From: Petunia secreta
Lineage: Eukaryota > Streptophyta > Magnoliopsida > Solanales > Solanaceae
NCBI GenBank assembly: GCA_029990175.1
Contig: JARKIP010000005.1
Coordinates: 35,287,501 to 35,351,500 of the forward strand
Length of the DNA: 64,000 nucleotides
Reading direction: 5' to 3'
Both the position numbers and the translations under genes were made by a program. Positions 8,977 to 19,183 of this stretch are shown here, in pieces. The notes under the pieces were generated by a model, which was given only the letters and a program-made list of their open reading frames with translations, ran no database searches and was not told where the DNA came from. Position 1 is the stretch's first letter. Each line of letters starts with the position of its first letter.

Positions 8977-10175
8977 AGTTGTAACCAAAGAGTATAGGAC
9001 CTCACAAATTCACTCCCTCACGTGTATCACTCAAAAGATGTCACTCCATTTTCTTTTCACTCGTGTATACACTCAAGGTCGTTTGGCTTTTGTGACCACA
9101 CTCTTTTGTTCTCACCACTCAAGCCTTTTTCCACTCAAGACCTTCTTGTCTCTTAGTAATCACAATGGCAAGATCAATCAACTAAAGCACCCAAGTAATG
9201 GTTCGGAATGGAGTTTAAGGGACTCGATGTACGGAAGCTAATTTAATGCGCACTTGAAGCAAGAAAGACCTACAACTTTAAGTAAAGACTTCAAGACACA
9301 CAACACCCTAAAGGATCAAAGATTAGTGTCAATAAAGTAGGACTAATACCTGAGAAACACTAACCAAAAGTTCGGGATCGAAACAAACACAAAAAACCAT
9401 GAAATGGAGTGAAACCAAGCAACCAGCTCACTGGGCAGTCCGCCTGGGGTAGGTGGGTGGTCCGCCTTCCTTGGTAGCCAGTGAGGTAGGGTAGCTTGGG
9501 CGCCTAGGGGGTGGGCGGTCTGCCTGGGGGTCGGGTTCAGCACTTCCCAACTCTGATTTTCTTCAATTCCAAGCCAATGTTTTGTCCGATTTCAACGTGT
9601 TTTGCATAAATTCAAGGTACCCAAAGTTGAATATTGATATAACCTTCAATCCCTAAGGATTTTAACATCAAAACACCCAACAAATCAAGAACAATCTTCA
9701 ATCAAAGTTTGAACAAGGGTTTTTCAACAAGGGTCTAAAGTGGATTTCGATTCTTTGAATTCGATGTTATACAAATCCGATTCACATGAAATTTTTTTCA
9801 AAATGTTTGTTTTCAATTGAAGAACAAACCCCGGTAATCAATTACACAACCCCATAATCAAACAACCCAAGAATCAATCAAATTCATCAAGAACAAGGGC
9901 TTTGGGTGGGTTTAACAATTTGGGGTTTCAAATTTTCAAATCAATCCAATCCACGAGATTGTGGTACCCAAACATCGGGTTTTCAACAAGGATCAAGAAT
10001 CTATAGCACCCATAACACGAATCGATCATACCAAAAAGTTACGAAAATTTTGTATTTTTTTCAACTTGTCCATTTTTTTGTGTTTTTCTTCTTTCCAATT
10101 CTTCAACAACAAGAAACTAAAGTAAAGATAAGATGAACAAGGAACGTGGATTCGTAAGAATGAAATCCGAGCCTT
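8977..10175 (-). other. Leader of B (non-coding, about 1.2 kb)
   Basis: The region 9000-9330 is the conserved segment next to the start codon. A GC-palindrome cluster is at 9433-9532, followed by A/T-rich sequence with oligo-T/oligo-A runs up to the primer site. No supported coding. Confidence 0.8.
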
Positions 10176-10187
10176 GCTTTGATACCA
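10176..10187 (-). other. Primer-binding site of B
   Basis: TGGTATCAAAGC on the minus strand, one mismatch from the usual TGGTATCAGAGC, two bases from the LTR. Confidence 0.85.
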
Positions 10188-10189
10188 AC

Positions 10190-10885
10190 TGATGTAGGGT
10201 AAAATAGGCGAAAGCGATAAACTAAGATGCGGAAGCAATAATCATAAGATAACAAGAAATAGGGAAGGGGAAGAACAAAAAATAGAAGAAAAGAATGAAT
10301 CAAACTAAACACATAGATTGATTAAAAAGGGAAAAGAGACTTGAACCATTAAACGGGGTCACACTAGCGGTGATCCACCATGGATTCAACGTAAGAGATA
10401 CATGAAGCCCAAGTTTCAACAAGAATGGCCAAGACCATTCTATCTTCTCAATTCTATCTTCAAAACTAGCTTACTAAGGAATGAAATAAACTATCTAGCT
10501 ATTTATACATGTTTTAGGCACTAAGTAAAATGTCTAAATAGCCCACACACTAGGCTTTAGGATAAAAGACCACGTAGGGTCAAAATAGACATAACACCAT
10601 TAAAAATCCCGCAACTCAGCAATTGGGGCGGGGCGCCTCTCCTTGGGCGGAGCTCCCGCCAATTTGTGCAGTGGAGGGGGCTGAGCGGAGTGCCCTTGGG
10701 TGGGTGGAGGGCCTGGCCCCTTTTGTTCCTGGGCGGGGCGCCTGAATGGCCTGGGTGGAGCCTCTCAGCCTGGAACTTCCGGAACGGCTTCAATTCATCT
10801 CCGATTCTCTTGACCTCCCGTCCTTTTCATCCTCCAATCCCGGCTCTTGATGGTAAGTGCCTAAGGCTCGATTTGCCCTGCATCA
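10190..10885 (-). repeat. 5' LTR of B
   Basis: Ends are TGATGCAGGG...CTACATCA in minus orientation, 696 bp. TATA box at 10500-10507; GC-palindrome cluster at 10624-10760. Same LTR subfamily as G. Confidence 0.9.
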
Positions 10886-11203
10886 ATCAACCTCATCATC
10901 AATTCTCTCTATGTCACTATCTTCATATTCAAATTCATCACAAGAAGAGTAAGTAGGTTCATCATACCTTGAAGCATCACTACCTTCATATTCTTGACTT
11001 GGAGCATAAAATTCTTCACATTCATCTTCGCAAGCCCCATAGTCTTCTTTATCTTCATAATCAACATTGTGACTCGCTTCATCATCATATGAGCCTTGGT
11101 TCCCCGAATCGTCATAGCAATACCCATAATCACCATCATAGGAACCATAGTCTCCTTCATCTCCACATGAGTCATACCCTCCACAATCGTCATCCGAAGC
11201 CAT
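10886..11203 (-). pseudogene. Tier-3 ORF N-terminus (C)
   Basis: ATG at 11203 begins MASDDDCGGYDSCGDEGDYG. The frame is open for about 106 codons through the Tyr/Asp/Glu-rich region to IERIDDEVD, where B interrupts it. It shows the intact form of the N-terminus that A has lost to a small deletion. Composition suggests a disordered acidic segment. Confidence 0.75.
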
Positions 11204-11669
11204 AGTTGTAACCAAAGAGTTAAGGACCTCACAAATTCACTCCCTCACGTGTATCACTCAAAAGATGTCACTCAATTTTCTTTCCACTCGTGTATACACT
11301 CAAGGTCGTTGTCTTTTGCGACCTCACTCTATTGCTCTCACCACTTAAGCCTTTTTCCACACAAGACCTTCTTGTCTCTTAGTAATCACAATGGCAAGAT
11401 CAATCAACTAATGCACCCAAGTAATGGTTCGGAATGGAGTTATGTGACTCGATGTACGAAAGCTATTTTAATGTGCACTTGAAGCAAGCAAGTTCTACGA
11501 CTTTAAGTAAGCCTTCAAGACACACAACACCCTAAAGGAACAAAGATCAGTGTCAATAAAGTAGGACTAATACCTTAGAAACACTAACCGAGAAGTTTAG
11601 AAGCAAAACAAACACCCAAACACGCAAAACGAAGACAAACGAAACCACTAGCACACTTCTAATGGTGAG
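11204..11669 (-). other. Leader fragment of C
   Basis: Matches the start-codon-proximal leaders of B and G (the block CACGTGTATCACTCAAAAGA and the following 300 bp), then stops at the junction. No coding supported. Confidence 0.7.
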
Positions 11670-12914
11670 CAAGGGAGTAGTAGAGGTCCTTCCATTAGTA
11701 TGGGAGGAGGTGGTGGTTGTTCCATGGGAAATGGGAGGTTTGCATCTTCTAGTTCCCATGTGAAGACGGGAAGTGGAAGTTATCCTAGTGGTGTTGCTAG
11801 GGGAAGAGAATTGAGGAAGATCCGGGTTTATAGTGATGGTTATCTTGAAGTTCTAAGATCTTACTTTTATAATCCTATACTACACTTGGGTCTAAGGAGG
11901 TTCCTTGTTGAGGTGGAAGGTAATGGAGGGTTCTATCTCAAGATTGGTAACACCAATACCAATTGCATTAGTACCTCGGTGGTTGATGAGCCAAGGCTAC
12001 CATGCTATGCCCTAGAGTATCCTTATGAGTACTATGGAGTGTGGTTTTCCAAGCAAGCTCGGGTGTGCATATCTCATAGGGGTTATTGGGGTTATGTATG
12101 GTGTCATGTGTACCCCATGCAACATTGTCATGTGTGGTTTGGTGAGTCATGGTTGCAAGGCAAGAAGGTGCGATATAGTAATGTGAACGATAGGTATTAC
12201 TTTGGTAAGGGCCAATTGATCTATCACTCTGAGCCTCTTGGGGCAAAGATCAAGTCACCTCCTAGTATACCTTCTAGGCCTATGCAAAAAGAAAAGGAGC
12301 AAGAACCTCATCCTATGGTTAAAAGAGTGCAAACAAGAAGTCCTACAATCACAAGCAATGGTGGGGCTAGTGCAGGAAAAGAGTTGACAATTGTCAACAA
12401 GGTGAACCTCGAACCACAAGCTCCCAAGCTAAGTGGTTCACCGACAAAGAAGAAAGAGACCTCAAGTGATGAGTCTCTTAGTCCTAGATTCCTGGTTTAT
12501 GTTAAGAGTCCACCTACTTCGGTTATCGGTATTCTTGGGCCTCGTCCCAATTCACCCGAATTTAAGAGACAAAAGATTGAGAGGAGTAAGGGAGTAACCG
12601 GTGACATTCCTGGAGTGGAAAAAGGAGAGGATGTGTTGAGTGATGTGAGTGGGATGTCACCACCCGAATGTACACCCAACCTTAAAAAGAAAATAAGGGA
12701 AAAGAAAGAGGGAAAAAGAATCAGTGAGAGTGAGGACACCCATTATTCTAACCTTAACTCTTTATCTTTTTCTTCTACTATTGTGAATGCTTTTGTAGCT
12801 ATTCGTGGAGGCAAAAGCCTCAATCATGTCCCAAGAAGGATGGACAAGGTGAAGGAAATCATCAATGTGAGCTTTGAGGTGAAGAGCCAATTCAAGGCAC
12901 TTCAAGTGCATTGA
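11670..12914 (+). pseudogene. Tier-3 ORF of E: Gly/Ser-rich remnant, dead protease-like domain, linker
   Basis: Open for about 405 codons from 11700. It starts in SRGPSISMGGGGGCSMGNGR, then lacks in frame about 50 residues found in B and G (between SSSHVK and TGSGSY). The protease-like domain has GNTNTNCISTSVV where DSG should be and keeps RLPCYALEYPYEYYGVW and WFGESWLQ. The SSDESLSP linker and the SDIP/VEKGEDVLSDVSGM block follow. A frameshift near 12905 separates it from the tail. Not catalytic; role unknown. Confidence 0.75.
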
Positions 12915-13047
12915 GTGAGCTACATGGCCACTCAAAGGTATGTGAAGGTTCTTCCCTTGAACATGTTACTTCCTTGTCATGTGATAGTGTTTGTGGTAAC
13001 TCTATACTAGTTGATGAATTGTATGATTACAATGTGTTTGCAACTAG
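12911..13047 (+). pseudogene. Tail ORF of E, proximal fragment
   Basis: Continues the tail after the frameshift: HGHSKVCEGSSLEHVTSL through LYDYNVFAT, where D is inserted. It resumes at 19184 with the equivalent of VESVGQLVCDCEPL. Confidence 0.75.
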
Positions 13048-13804
13048 TGATAAGGATCACACTAAACACAATAAAAAGATAAGAGAGCGAGACACTTCTC
13101 GAACTCCCTACAAAGTAACCCCGGGGAACTTGTCCCGAGATACCCTCGTATCGGCATCAAGGAAGGACCTACACTATGCAACTACCCTCGAGACGACAAC
13201 GGACTAGCAAGTAGAATGATTGGGGGGGGGGAGGGGTTTGGGGGTCAACTAGAATCCACTAGTAAACTAAAACCAACTCAAAAGGTTTTTCATTCTAAGA
13301 GAATCCTCTCTTGAACAATGTTCATTCAATCATTCATCATAATAGCTAACTCCGTAAAATGCAAAGCTAATGGAGTATTTATAGGCCTCTCCTAAACATT
13401 AATGAAAGGCCTAAAGTGCCCTTATGTAGATTCTAAAGTCATAAGCCACGTAGGGCTATAATAGGAATTACATAGGATAAAAATTAGAATTCCCGCAACC
13501 TTCGCAGCAACTAGGCGCCCGCCTACCCTACCAGGCGCCCCGCCTGTTCTCTGAATAGGGGTAGTAGGCGGCCCAGTGGACGCCCCGCCTGAAAAGAGGC
13601 GGCCCAAAATCCAGAGAGTGGATTTCAACTGGGTGGTCCGCCTCTGTAAATGGTCGGTCCGCCCCTTCCTGCCAAGCCTTGAAACGCCTCGAAACGCCTC
13701 GAAATGTGCCTCTAATGCCCCTCGTTCCATGGTGTTCCAATGCTTGAGCTCTTCCTTGGCCTTGGATGGTGCTTTTGGATGGTTGCTCGATTTGCCCCGC
13801 ATCA
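13048..13804 (-). repeat. 3' LTR of D
   Basis: 757 bp, TGATGCGGGG...CTTATCA on the minus strand. TATA at 13376-13383; GC-palindrome cluster at 13513-13665. Confidence 0.92.
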
Positions 13805-13817
13805 TCCTCCCATTCTT
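13805..13817 (-). other. Polypurine tract of D
   Basis: AAGAATGGGAGGA on the minus strand, one change from the family sequence, abutting the 3' LTR. Confidence 0.85.
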
Positions 13818-15225
13818 GAGAAGATTTCGTCCTCGAAATCAGGGCTTGGTCTCTCATGGCTCCATCAACTCCTCGGGGTGGCCAAGAATCTCCTCCTTTG
13901 TTCCTCTTGATCGTCACTTTGTCATTGGCTTCTTCCAAGTTCTTCCTTGCCTTAGCATGTGGCTTAGAACCTACAAGTAACGACAAGCAAACACAAGCAA
14001 ACTTCCTACTTTGAAAGTAGGTTAGTGCAAGAAGTGTTGAAATCACACTCTTGTGATATAACCAAGCATCAATAAATATCAAGTCTCCAAAGATAACCAT
14101 AAGTACTTGGTTAAAGATCAATATGCACTCAACAAGATAATGAGCAAATAGGTCATGGGGGCATGGGAAATGCAAGATCAAGCTATCCAAATCCCCTTGA
14201 ACCTTAAGCTCAAAATCAACACACCAATCTATCCTCGAGGTGTGTTCAACATGTGAAGTGGAGTGAATCAAATAGCCCAACCTACAAGTAGGATCAAGCA
14301 CTCCACTCCCCTTCTTTAGAGCATACTTACTCACACCAAGGGATTCCTCTTCCCCTCTCATTTCATCAACTAGGCAACCCTTCTCAAAAGACAAGCTCTC
14401 AAGGAACGCATTGATGATGGACTCTTCTTCATCATATCCCCAACAAGCAATAGTAGGGTCACTCAAAGAACCATCTACCTCACCCAAATTCTCAAGCAAT
14501 GGGTTGCCTAAGGAATCATACCATGGGGGTTCCATTCTACTATTCACCCTAGTCCGATACAAGTCATTACCACTAATGATAATGCTTTCAAATAATGGAT
14601 TGGTAAAAACATGCATCTCACTATCATGATCCAGCTTAAACAAGTTATCAAGACTAGGTTCACTTGAGGAGTCATCATAGACAACCTTGTCCAATGCATG
14701 CAATTTGGAATCCTCAAGGTCAATTCCATCTTTACCACAACACATTGGTCCACCAAATAAAAGCAAATCAATAAGGGCATGATCAACTTTCTCATCTTCC
14801 CCTTTGTCAAAGGTGTGTCATAGCAAAGGTCACATTCATGGTCAACTATCAAATCTACACTAGGGAGGGGTTCAATGAACAAAGAGCTCACATCATGATG
14901 TGGCATAGCATCCCTCCCAACTAGTGTTTCACAAGCACACTCAAGTTGACAACTAGACTCTTCACTAGGGGTATACTCACTAGATGCACCAAAAACACCA
15001 TCTACTGTTGAGTCATCACAAGACAAGTAGCTAGTAGGCTCATGAAAAGGTGAAGTAACACTTACATTTGTACTACTTCCTTGATCACTCACAAGGCTTG
15101 AAGTGTCATATGCAACTCCTCCTTCATGAAGCTCGCATTGAGAGCTTTCCTCCTCTTGTCTTTCCTTCCAAGCACATGGTTGAGGCCCCAATGGCTTGTC
15201 TTCAAATGTACCTACACAGGAACTT
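13818..15225 (-). pseudogene. Tier-2 tail of D with integrase C-terminal relic
   Basis: Two overlapping frames encode the tail. The first (from 15191) has PQPCAWKERQEEESSQCEL and DVSSLFIEPLPS. After a frameshift near 14800 the second runs from FGGPMCCGKDG to the end, with LILHFPCPHDLFAHY and FGDLIFIDAWLYHKSV modules. Near 13950-13880 it reads PHAKARKNLEEANDKV..KRNKG, clearly related to LHTKVKKNLEEAYAKV..KKNKG of the K integrase, and ends ALISRTKSSQEWEDD like the end of Pol. The frame continues into the LTR. The tail itself resembles no family I can name. Confidence 0.75.
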
Positions 15226-16288
15226 TCAAAAAAAAGGTAGAAGATAAAGAAGGGTTAGAATAATAGGTGCTCTCACTCTCAATTTTACCTCTTGGTCAAG
15301 TGTAGTTTGTGGTGACAATCCACTCAGATCACTCCTCAAGTCCTCTCTTTTTTCCTCTCTTGGATTGCCACCGGTCACTCCCTCACTTCTCTCTATCTTT
15401 TCTCTCTCATTTAAAGTGGAGTGACTCTCATTTTTATCATGTAATGGCAAGACAATGAGATTATTTGCCTCGGGTTCAAGTACAATTGGTGACTTTGCTT
15501 TAGCCGCCTCCCTCAACTCCTTCATCCGCTTGTAGTCTTCCCTTACTTGCCTTGGAGTCTTGCCTTGAAGTCGAAGGTCTAAGCACATATTTCCTCCCAT
15601 CTTGCTTGACCGTATAAGAGTTTGTCCGACCATCATGCACAATGCTAAACTCAAGCAAAACTCAAGCAACACTTGCTTCACCACCTTTAGTTCACCACAC
15701 TCACTAAGCCATTGTAAGCGACATGGATTTGGATGCTTATGAGTGGTTAACCTCAATTGGGAAATCAAGGATTGGCTCACTATGTTGGCACAACTCCCTG
15801 AATCAACAACTATTGAGCACACTTTCCCCATCACACGACATCTAGCATGAAAGAGGCTTTCTCTTTGATCATTTTCCACCTCCTCTTCCATGAGAATGGT
15901 ACTCAAGCTCCTCCTAACCACCAAGAACATGTGAGGACCATCATCATCCTCTACGGCATCCTCACATTCAACCTCCTCATCCTCGTCTACTCCCTCATTT
16001 TTGGACTCACTTTCTTGCTCATATACCAAATTTCCTACCACAACCATTGTTTTTTTTTTTTGTAGGACAATCTTTAGCAATATGCCCAAAGCCGTTGCAC
16101 TTATAACATTGAGTAGAAGTAGAAGTAGGATTACTCAGGCGAGTTTTAGAGGTACCTTCCAAGTTTGGTGTAGTCTTCTCATAAGGCTTCTTTACTTCTT
16201 TGTTGGCACTTGCACTTGGAAAGTTTGTACTTGGAGTCTTCCACTCTTTTGGCGTGCTTGTGGTAGTAGGAGTGTTGTTTTTTAACTT
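15226..16288 (-). pseudogene. Gag C-terminus (CCHC knuckle), protease and linker of D
   Basis: Contains the CCHC knuckle CYKCNGFGHIAKDC followed by a run of 13-14 A on the minus strand that breaks the frame. The Glu-rich spacer and the retropepsin-like protease with VVDSGSCANIV follow. About 130 bp encoding its middle (IGNYKDKVLFDVVPMQACHL region) are deleted between short CATTG repeats, so it cannot fold normally. The linker NEREKIERSEGVTGGNPREE links it to the tail. Confidence 0.8.
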
Positions 16289-17404
16289 CTATCCTTTAAG
16301 CCAAGCCTCGGCATCAATTGCGGCTTCAAACATATCTTGAAGTGAGAGATAATGATGTAACCTCAATTGAGAAGCTATACCATAGCTCAAGACATTCTTG
16401 AAACGGATCATGGCTTCTTCTTCACCTTCGGTATCCATATCCAATGCCATCCAGGTCTTTTCAAATTCATCATGGTACTCATGCACCGTTTTGACACCTT
16501 GTTTTAGATTATAGAGCTTCTTGAGTTGCTCTTGTCGATACCTTGGAGTTATGTACTTGGTACTCATAAGCCCTTTCAACTCATCCCAAGTCACATTCAA
16601 ATGCAAATTCATCCTTCTCCTCGACCTCTTCATGGACTCCCACCAAGTAGAAGTATAGGCCTCAAAGGTAGAAATAGGATAGGTACCCTTTCTCTCCTCG
16701 GTCATCTCATTGGTGTCAAACACCCTCTCCATGAGTAGTACCCATTCCATGTATGCCTCCGGATCAGAAGTTCCCTTAAAGGATGGAAGATTGAGCTTGA
16801 CACTATTGAGGTTGTTGTTGTTATCTCGTACCCCATAGTTAGGCTCCGGTTGGCCTCCATAATGATCATCATGAGCAATATACTCCCTCCTCGCATTCCC
16901 TCTAGCATATCCCATGGGTGGCCCTCGACCTTGGCCTCTACCCCTATCCATATTTCGACCCCAATTCATTTGCCTCCTAGGTTGATAAGGAACATCATAC
17001 CCATAGGCTTCATCACCATACCCAACCTCCTCCTCTTCATGAACTTCATCAATTTGCTGAAGAGGTGGAGCATTCCGCACGGGTCTTCGAAGTGGAGCAT
17101 TTCCTTGGGGATTGCCCAAGTTGTGGGGATTGCCCACGGGTTGGGTGTTGCCCAACGCACACTCTTGAAGAGCTTCAACTTTCTGTTGTTCATACCTCTT
17201 GGTTAGCTCTACAAAGTGTCCGGGAGTCATAGGAGTGCTATGACTTGTGCCTTCTCCGGATTCAATTTGAACACTCAGGGTCCTCCTCTCACCGGTCTCA
17301 ACTTGATTCCTCTCTAGGGACTCAAGTCTCAAGGTTATGTCCTCCAACTTGGCTATAACGGTAGCCATGAAAATTTTCATAGAATCATCTCCCTTGGTTG
17401 CCAT
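16289..17404 (-). CDS. gag: Gag (capsid-like) of D
   Basis: 371 residues from MATKGDDSMKIF at 17404. Residues 1-100 form a probable coiled coil (LEDITLRLESLERNQ) plus a GNPHNLGNPQGN repeat. An RGRGQGRG Arg-Gly box lies near 155-165. The Retrotrans_gag core is about 205-350 (FKGTSDPEAYMEWV, STWWESMKRSRRR, YITPRYRQEQLKKLY, YHDEFEKTWMALDM). It stops early at WLKG, before the CCHC knuckle found downstream in another frame. The core matches plant chromovirus Gag, closest in style to the CRM clade by my reading. It would assemble the particle packaging the element RNA. Confidence 0.85.
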   Translation of the reverse strand: MATKGDDSMKIFMATVIAKLEDITLRLESLERNQVETGERRTLSVQIESGEGTSHSTPMTPGHFVELTKRYEQQKVEALQECALGNTQPVGNPHNLGNPQGNAPLRRPVRNAPPLQQIDEVHEEEEVGYGDEAYGYDVPYQPRRQMNWGRNMDRGRGQGRGPPMGYARGNARREYIAHDDHYGGQPEPNYGVRDNNNNLNSVKLNLPSFKGTSDPEAYMEWVLLMERVFDTNEMTEERKGTYPISTFEAYTSTWWESMKRSRRRMNLHLNVTWDELKGLMSTKYITPRYRQEQLKKLYNLKQGVKTVHEYHDEFEKTWMALDMDTEGEEEAMIRFKNVLSYGIASQLRLHHYLSLQDMFEAAIDAEAWLKG

Positions 17405-18453
17405 TGTACCTACAAGATCAACAAACGTTAGTAAAACACCTCACACACACCCTCACGTGTATAACACTAGGGTCACTCGTTTAGTGGTGGTGGATATTTC
17501 ACTTAAGTTTGAGTCTAGAAGCTTCAAGTAGTTGATCAACGAACCACAACTCAATCACTCACTACACAAGTCCAATGCTCCCCGGGGTAAGTGGAGTTAA
17601 TAGGACTCGATTGGACGATAAGCACTTTCAAGTGAGGACTTGAGCCAAATCACTGCGGGTCTTCTTTGAATTCTAGTCTCCTTTCTAAGGCACGATGATC
17701 CTAATAGCTTGAAGTAATTAGTACTAATCAAGTAGGATTATACTCTAATAGTACCAATTAGAAGCAATGCAAACAACAAAACAAGAGAACCTACGAAAAT
17801 CTACCCAAAATCCAACTTCAGAAAAACTGGCGCACCACCTACCCAGATTGGGCGGTCCGCCTGGTTCATTGCAGAGGAGAGTGGGCACCCCACCTCTGTA
17901 AAGGGGCGGTCCGCCCCTGAACTTCAGAGAGTTGGGTAGGCGCCCCGCCTACTATTTGGGCGGTCCGCCTGCTGCAAATTCCAGAACAGTTCAAGAACAT
18001 TTTTCTTGCCTTTGGCACCCAAAAATTCAACAATTCACACGTTGTTTTAGCAATCCGAAGGTACCCAAACGTTGTTTCAATCACCAAGATCAAACCCCAA
18101 TCAAAATCCAACAATCTACCATGTTCATCATGTTCATAGCTAGGGTTTCAACTTTTCAAATTTTTCAAGGGTTCCAAATTTTCAAATCTTGGATTATAAC
18201 TCCAAATCGTGTGTGTTGGGTACCAAAATAATGGGTTTCCAATAAGGAACAAACCCCAATATCAACCACAATAGGAATCAATCAAAAACACAAGATATGC
18301 CAAATTTTTTGGGGTTTTCCAATTTATTTTTTTTTTCAATTTTTTTGTGATTTTCTTCTTTTTCTTCAACAACAAACAAGAACCTAACGTAGAAACCAAC
18401 CTAGGCACGAAGAATCAAGGGTTGTGGGTTTGTAAAAACAAAACCCGAGCCTT
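17405..18453 (-). other. Leader of D (non-coding)
   Basis: GC-palindrome cluster at 17850-17970; conserved block TGGTGGTGGATATTTCACT near 17486-17504; TTTTGTAGGTAC-type sequence just before the Gag ATG. No coding supported. Confidence 0.8.
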
Positions 18454-18465
18454 GCTCTGATACCA
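18454..18465 (-). other. Primer-binding site of D
   Basis: TGGTATCAGAGC on the minus strand, three bases from the LTR. Confidence 0.92.
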
Positions 18466-18468
18466 AGA

Positions 18469-19183
18469 TGATAAGGATCAAACTAAACACAATAAAAAGA
18501 TAAGAGAGTGAGACACTTCTCGAACTCCCTACAAAGTAACCACGGGGAACTTGTCCTGAGATACCCTCGTATCGGCGTCAAGGAAGAACCTACACTATGC
18601 AACTACCCTCGAGACGACAACGGACTCGCAAGTAGAATGATCGGGGGGGTTTGGAGGTCAACTAGAATATACTAGTAAACTCAAACCAATTCAAAAGGTT
18701 TTTCATTCTAAGAGAATCCTCTGTTGAACAATGTTCATTCAATCATTCATCATAATAGCTAACTCCATAAAATACAAAGTTAATGGAGTATTTATAGGCC
18801 TCTCCTAAACATTAATTATAGGCCTAAAGTGCCCTTAAGTAGATTCTAATGTCATAAGCCACGTAGGGCTATAATAGGAATTACATAGGATAAAAACTAG
18901 AATTTTAGCAACCTTCACAGCAACTAGGCGCCCCGCCTACCTTACCAGGCGCCCCGCCTGTTGTTCGAGTAGGGGTAGTAGGCGGCCCGGTGGGGCGATC
19001 CAGAGAGTGGATCTCAACTCGGCGGTCCGCCTCTGCAAATGGGCGGTCCGCCCCTTCCTGCCAAGCCTTGAAACACCTGGAAATATGTCTCTAATGCCGC
19101 TCGTTTCATGGTGTTCCAAAGCATGAGCTCTTCCTTGCCCTTGGATGGTGCTTTTGGATGGTTGCTCGATTTTCCCCGCATCA
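18469..19183 (-). repeat. 5' LTR of D
   Basis: 715 bp. TATA at 18789-18796; GC-palindrome cluster at 18925-19053. It is about 40 bp shorter than the 3' copy, partly in the palindrome cluster. Confidence 0.92.

Larger units (their letters stand above)
1136..10885 (-). mobile_element. Element B: tier-3 non-autonomous element, interrupted by A
   Basis: Minus-strand element with 5' LTR 10190-10885, primer site 10176-10187, leader and a Gag-less ORF beginning at 8976. A (1615-7390) splits the ORF. Joining 7391 back to 1614 restores the reading through a QKIERSKG-like stretch, with duplicated CTCTC (7391-7395) and CTCCC (1610-1614). Z cuts it at 1136, so its 3' LTR is outside the window. Its right end abuts C inside codons for DDEVD, so B probably inserted into C. 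Confidence 0.85.
10886..11669 (-). mobile_element. Element C: tier-3 fragment (N-terminal coding plus part of leader)
   Basis: Minus-strand fragment with the start of the tier-3 ORF and about 465 bp of leader. Its left end is where B begins. Its right end (11669/11670) changes abruptly to plus-strand tier-3 coding of E with no LTR, so this is a rearrangement junction, not an insertion edge. Confidence 0.75.
13048..19183 (-). mobile_element. Element D: complete tier-2 non-autonomous element (Gag-PR-tail)
   Basis: Complete 6.1-kb minus-strand element with perfect TSD ACTAG (13043-13047 and 19184-19188). It encodes Gag, a CCHC knuckle and a protease, but RT, RNase H and integrase are replaced by the acidic tail. 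The end of that tail preserves a piece of integrase C-terminus. Coding is broken by frameshifts and a deletion in the protease. Confidence 0.93.

Noticed and set aside
13513..13665. Regularly spaced GC-rich repeats as a CRISPR-like array or bacterial insert
   Set aside because: Units are 13 bp, variable at the centre, irregularly spaced and always at one LTR position; no cas genes, and the context is plant retrotransposon.
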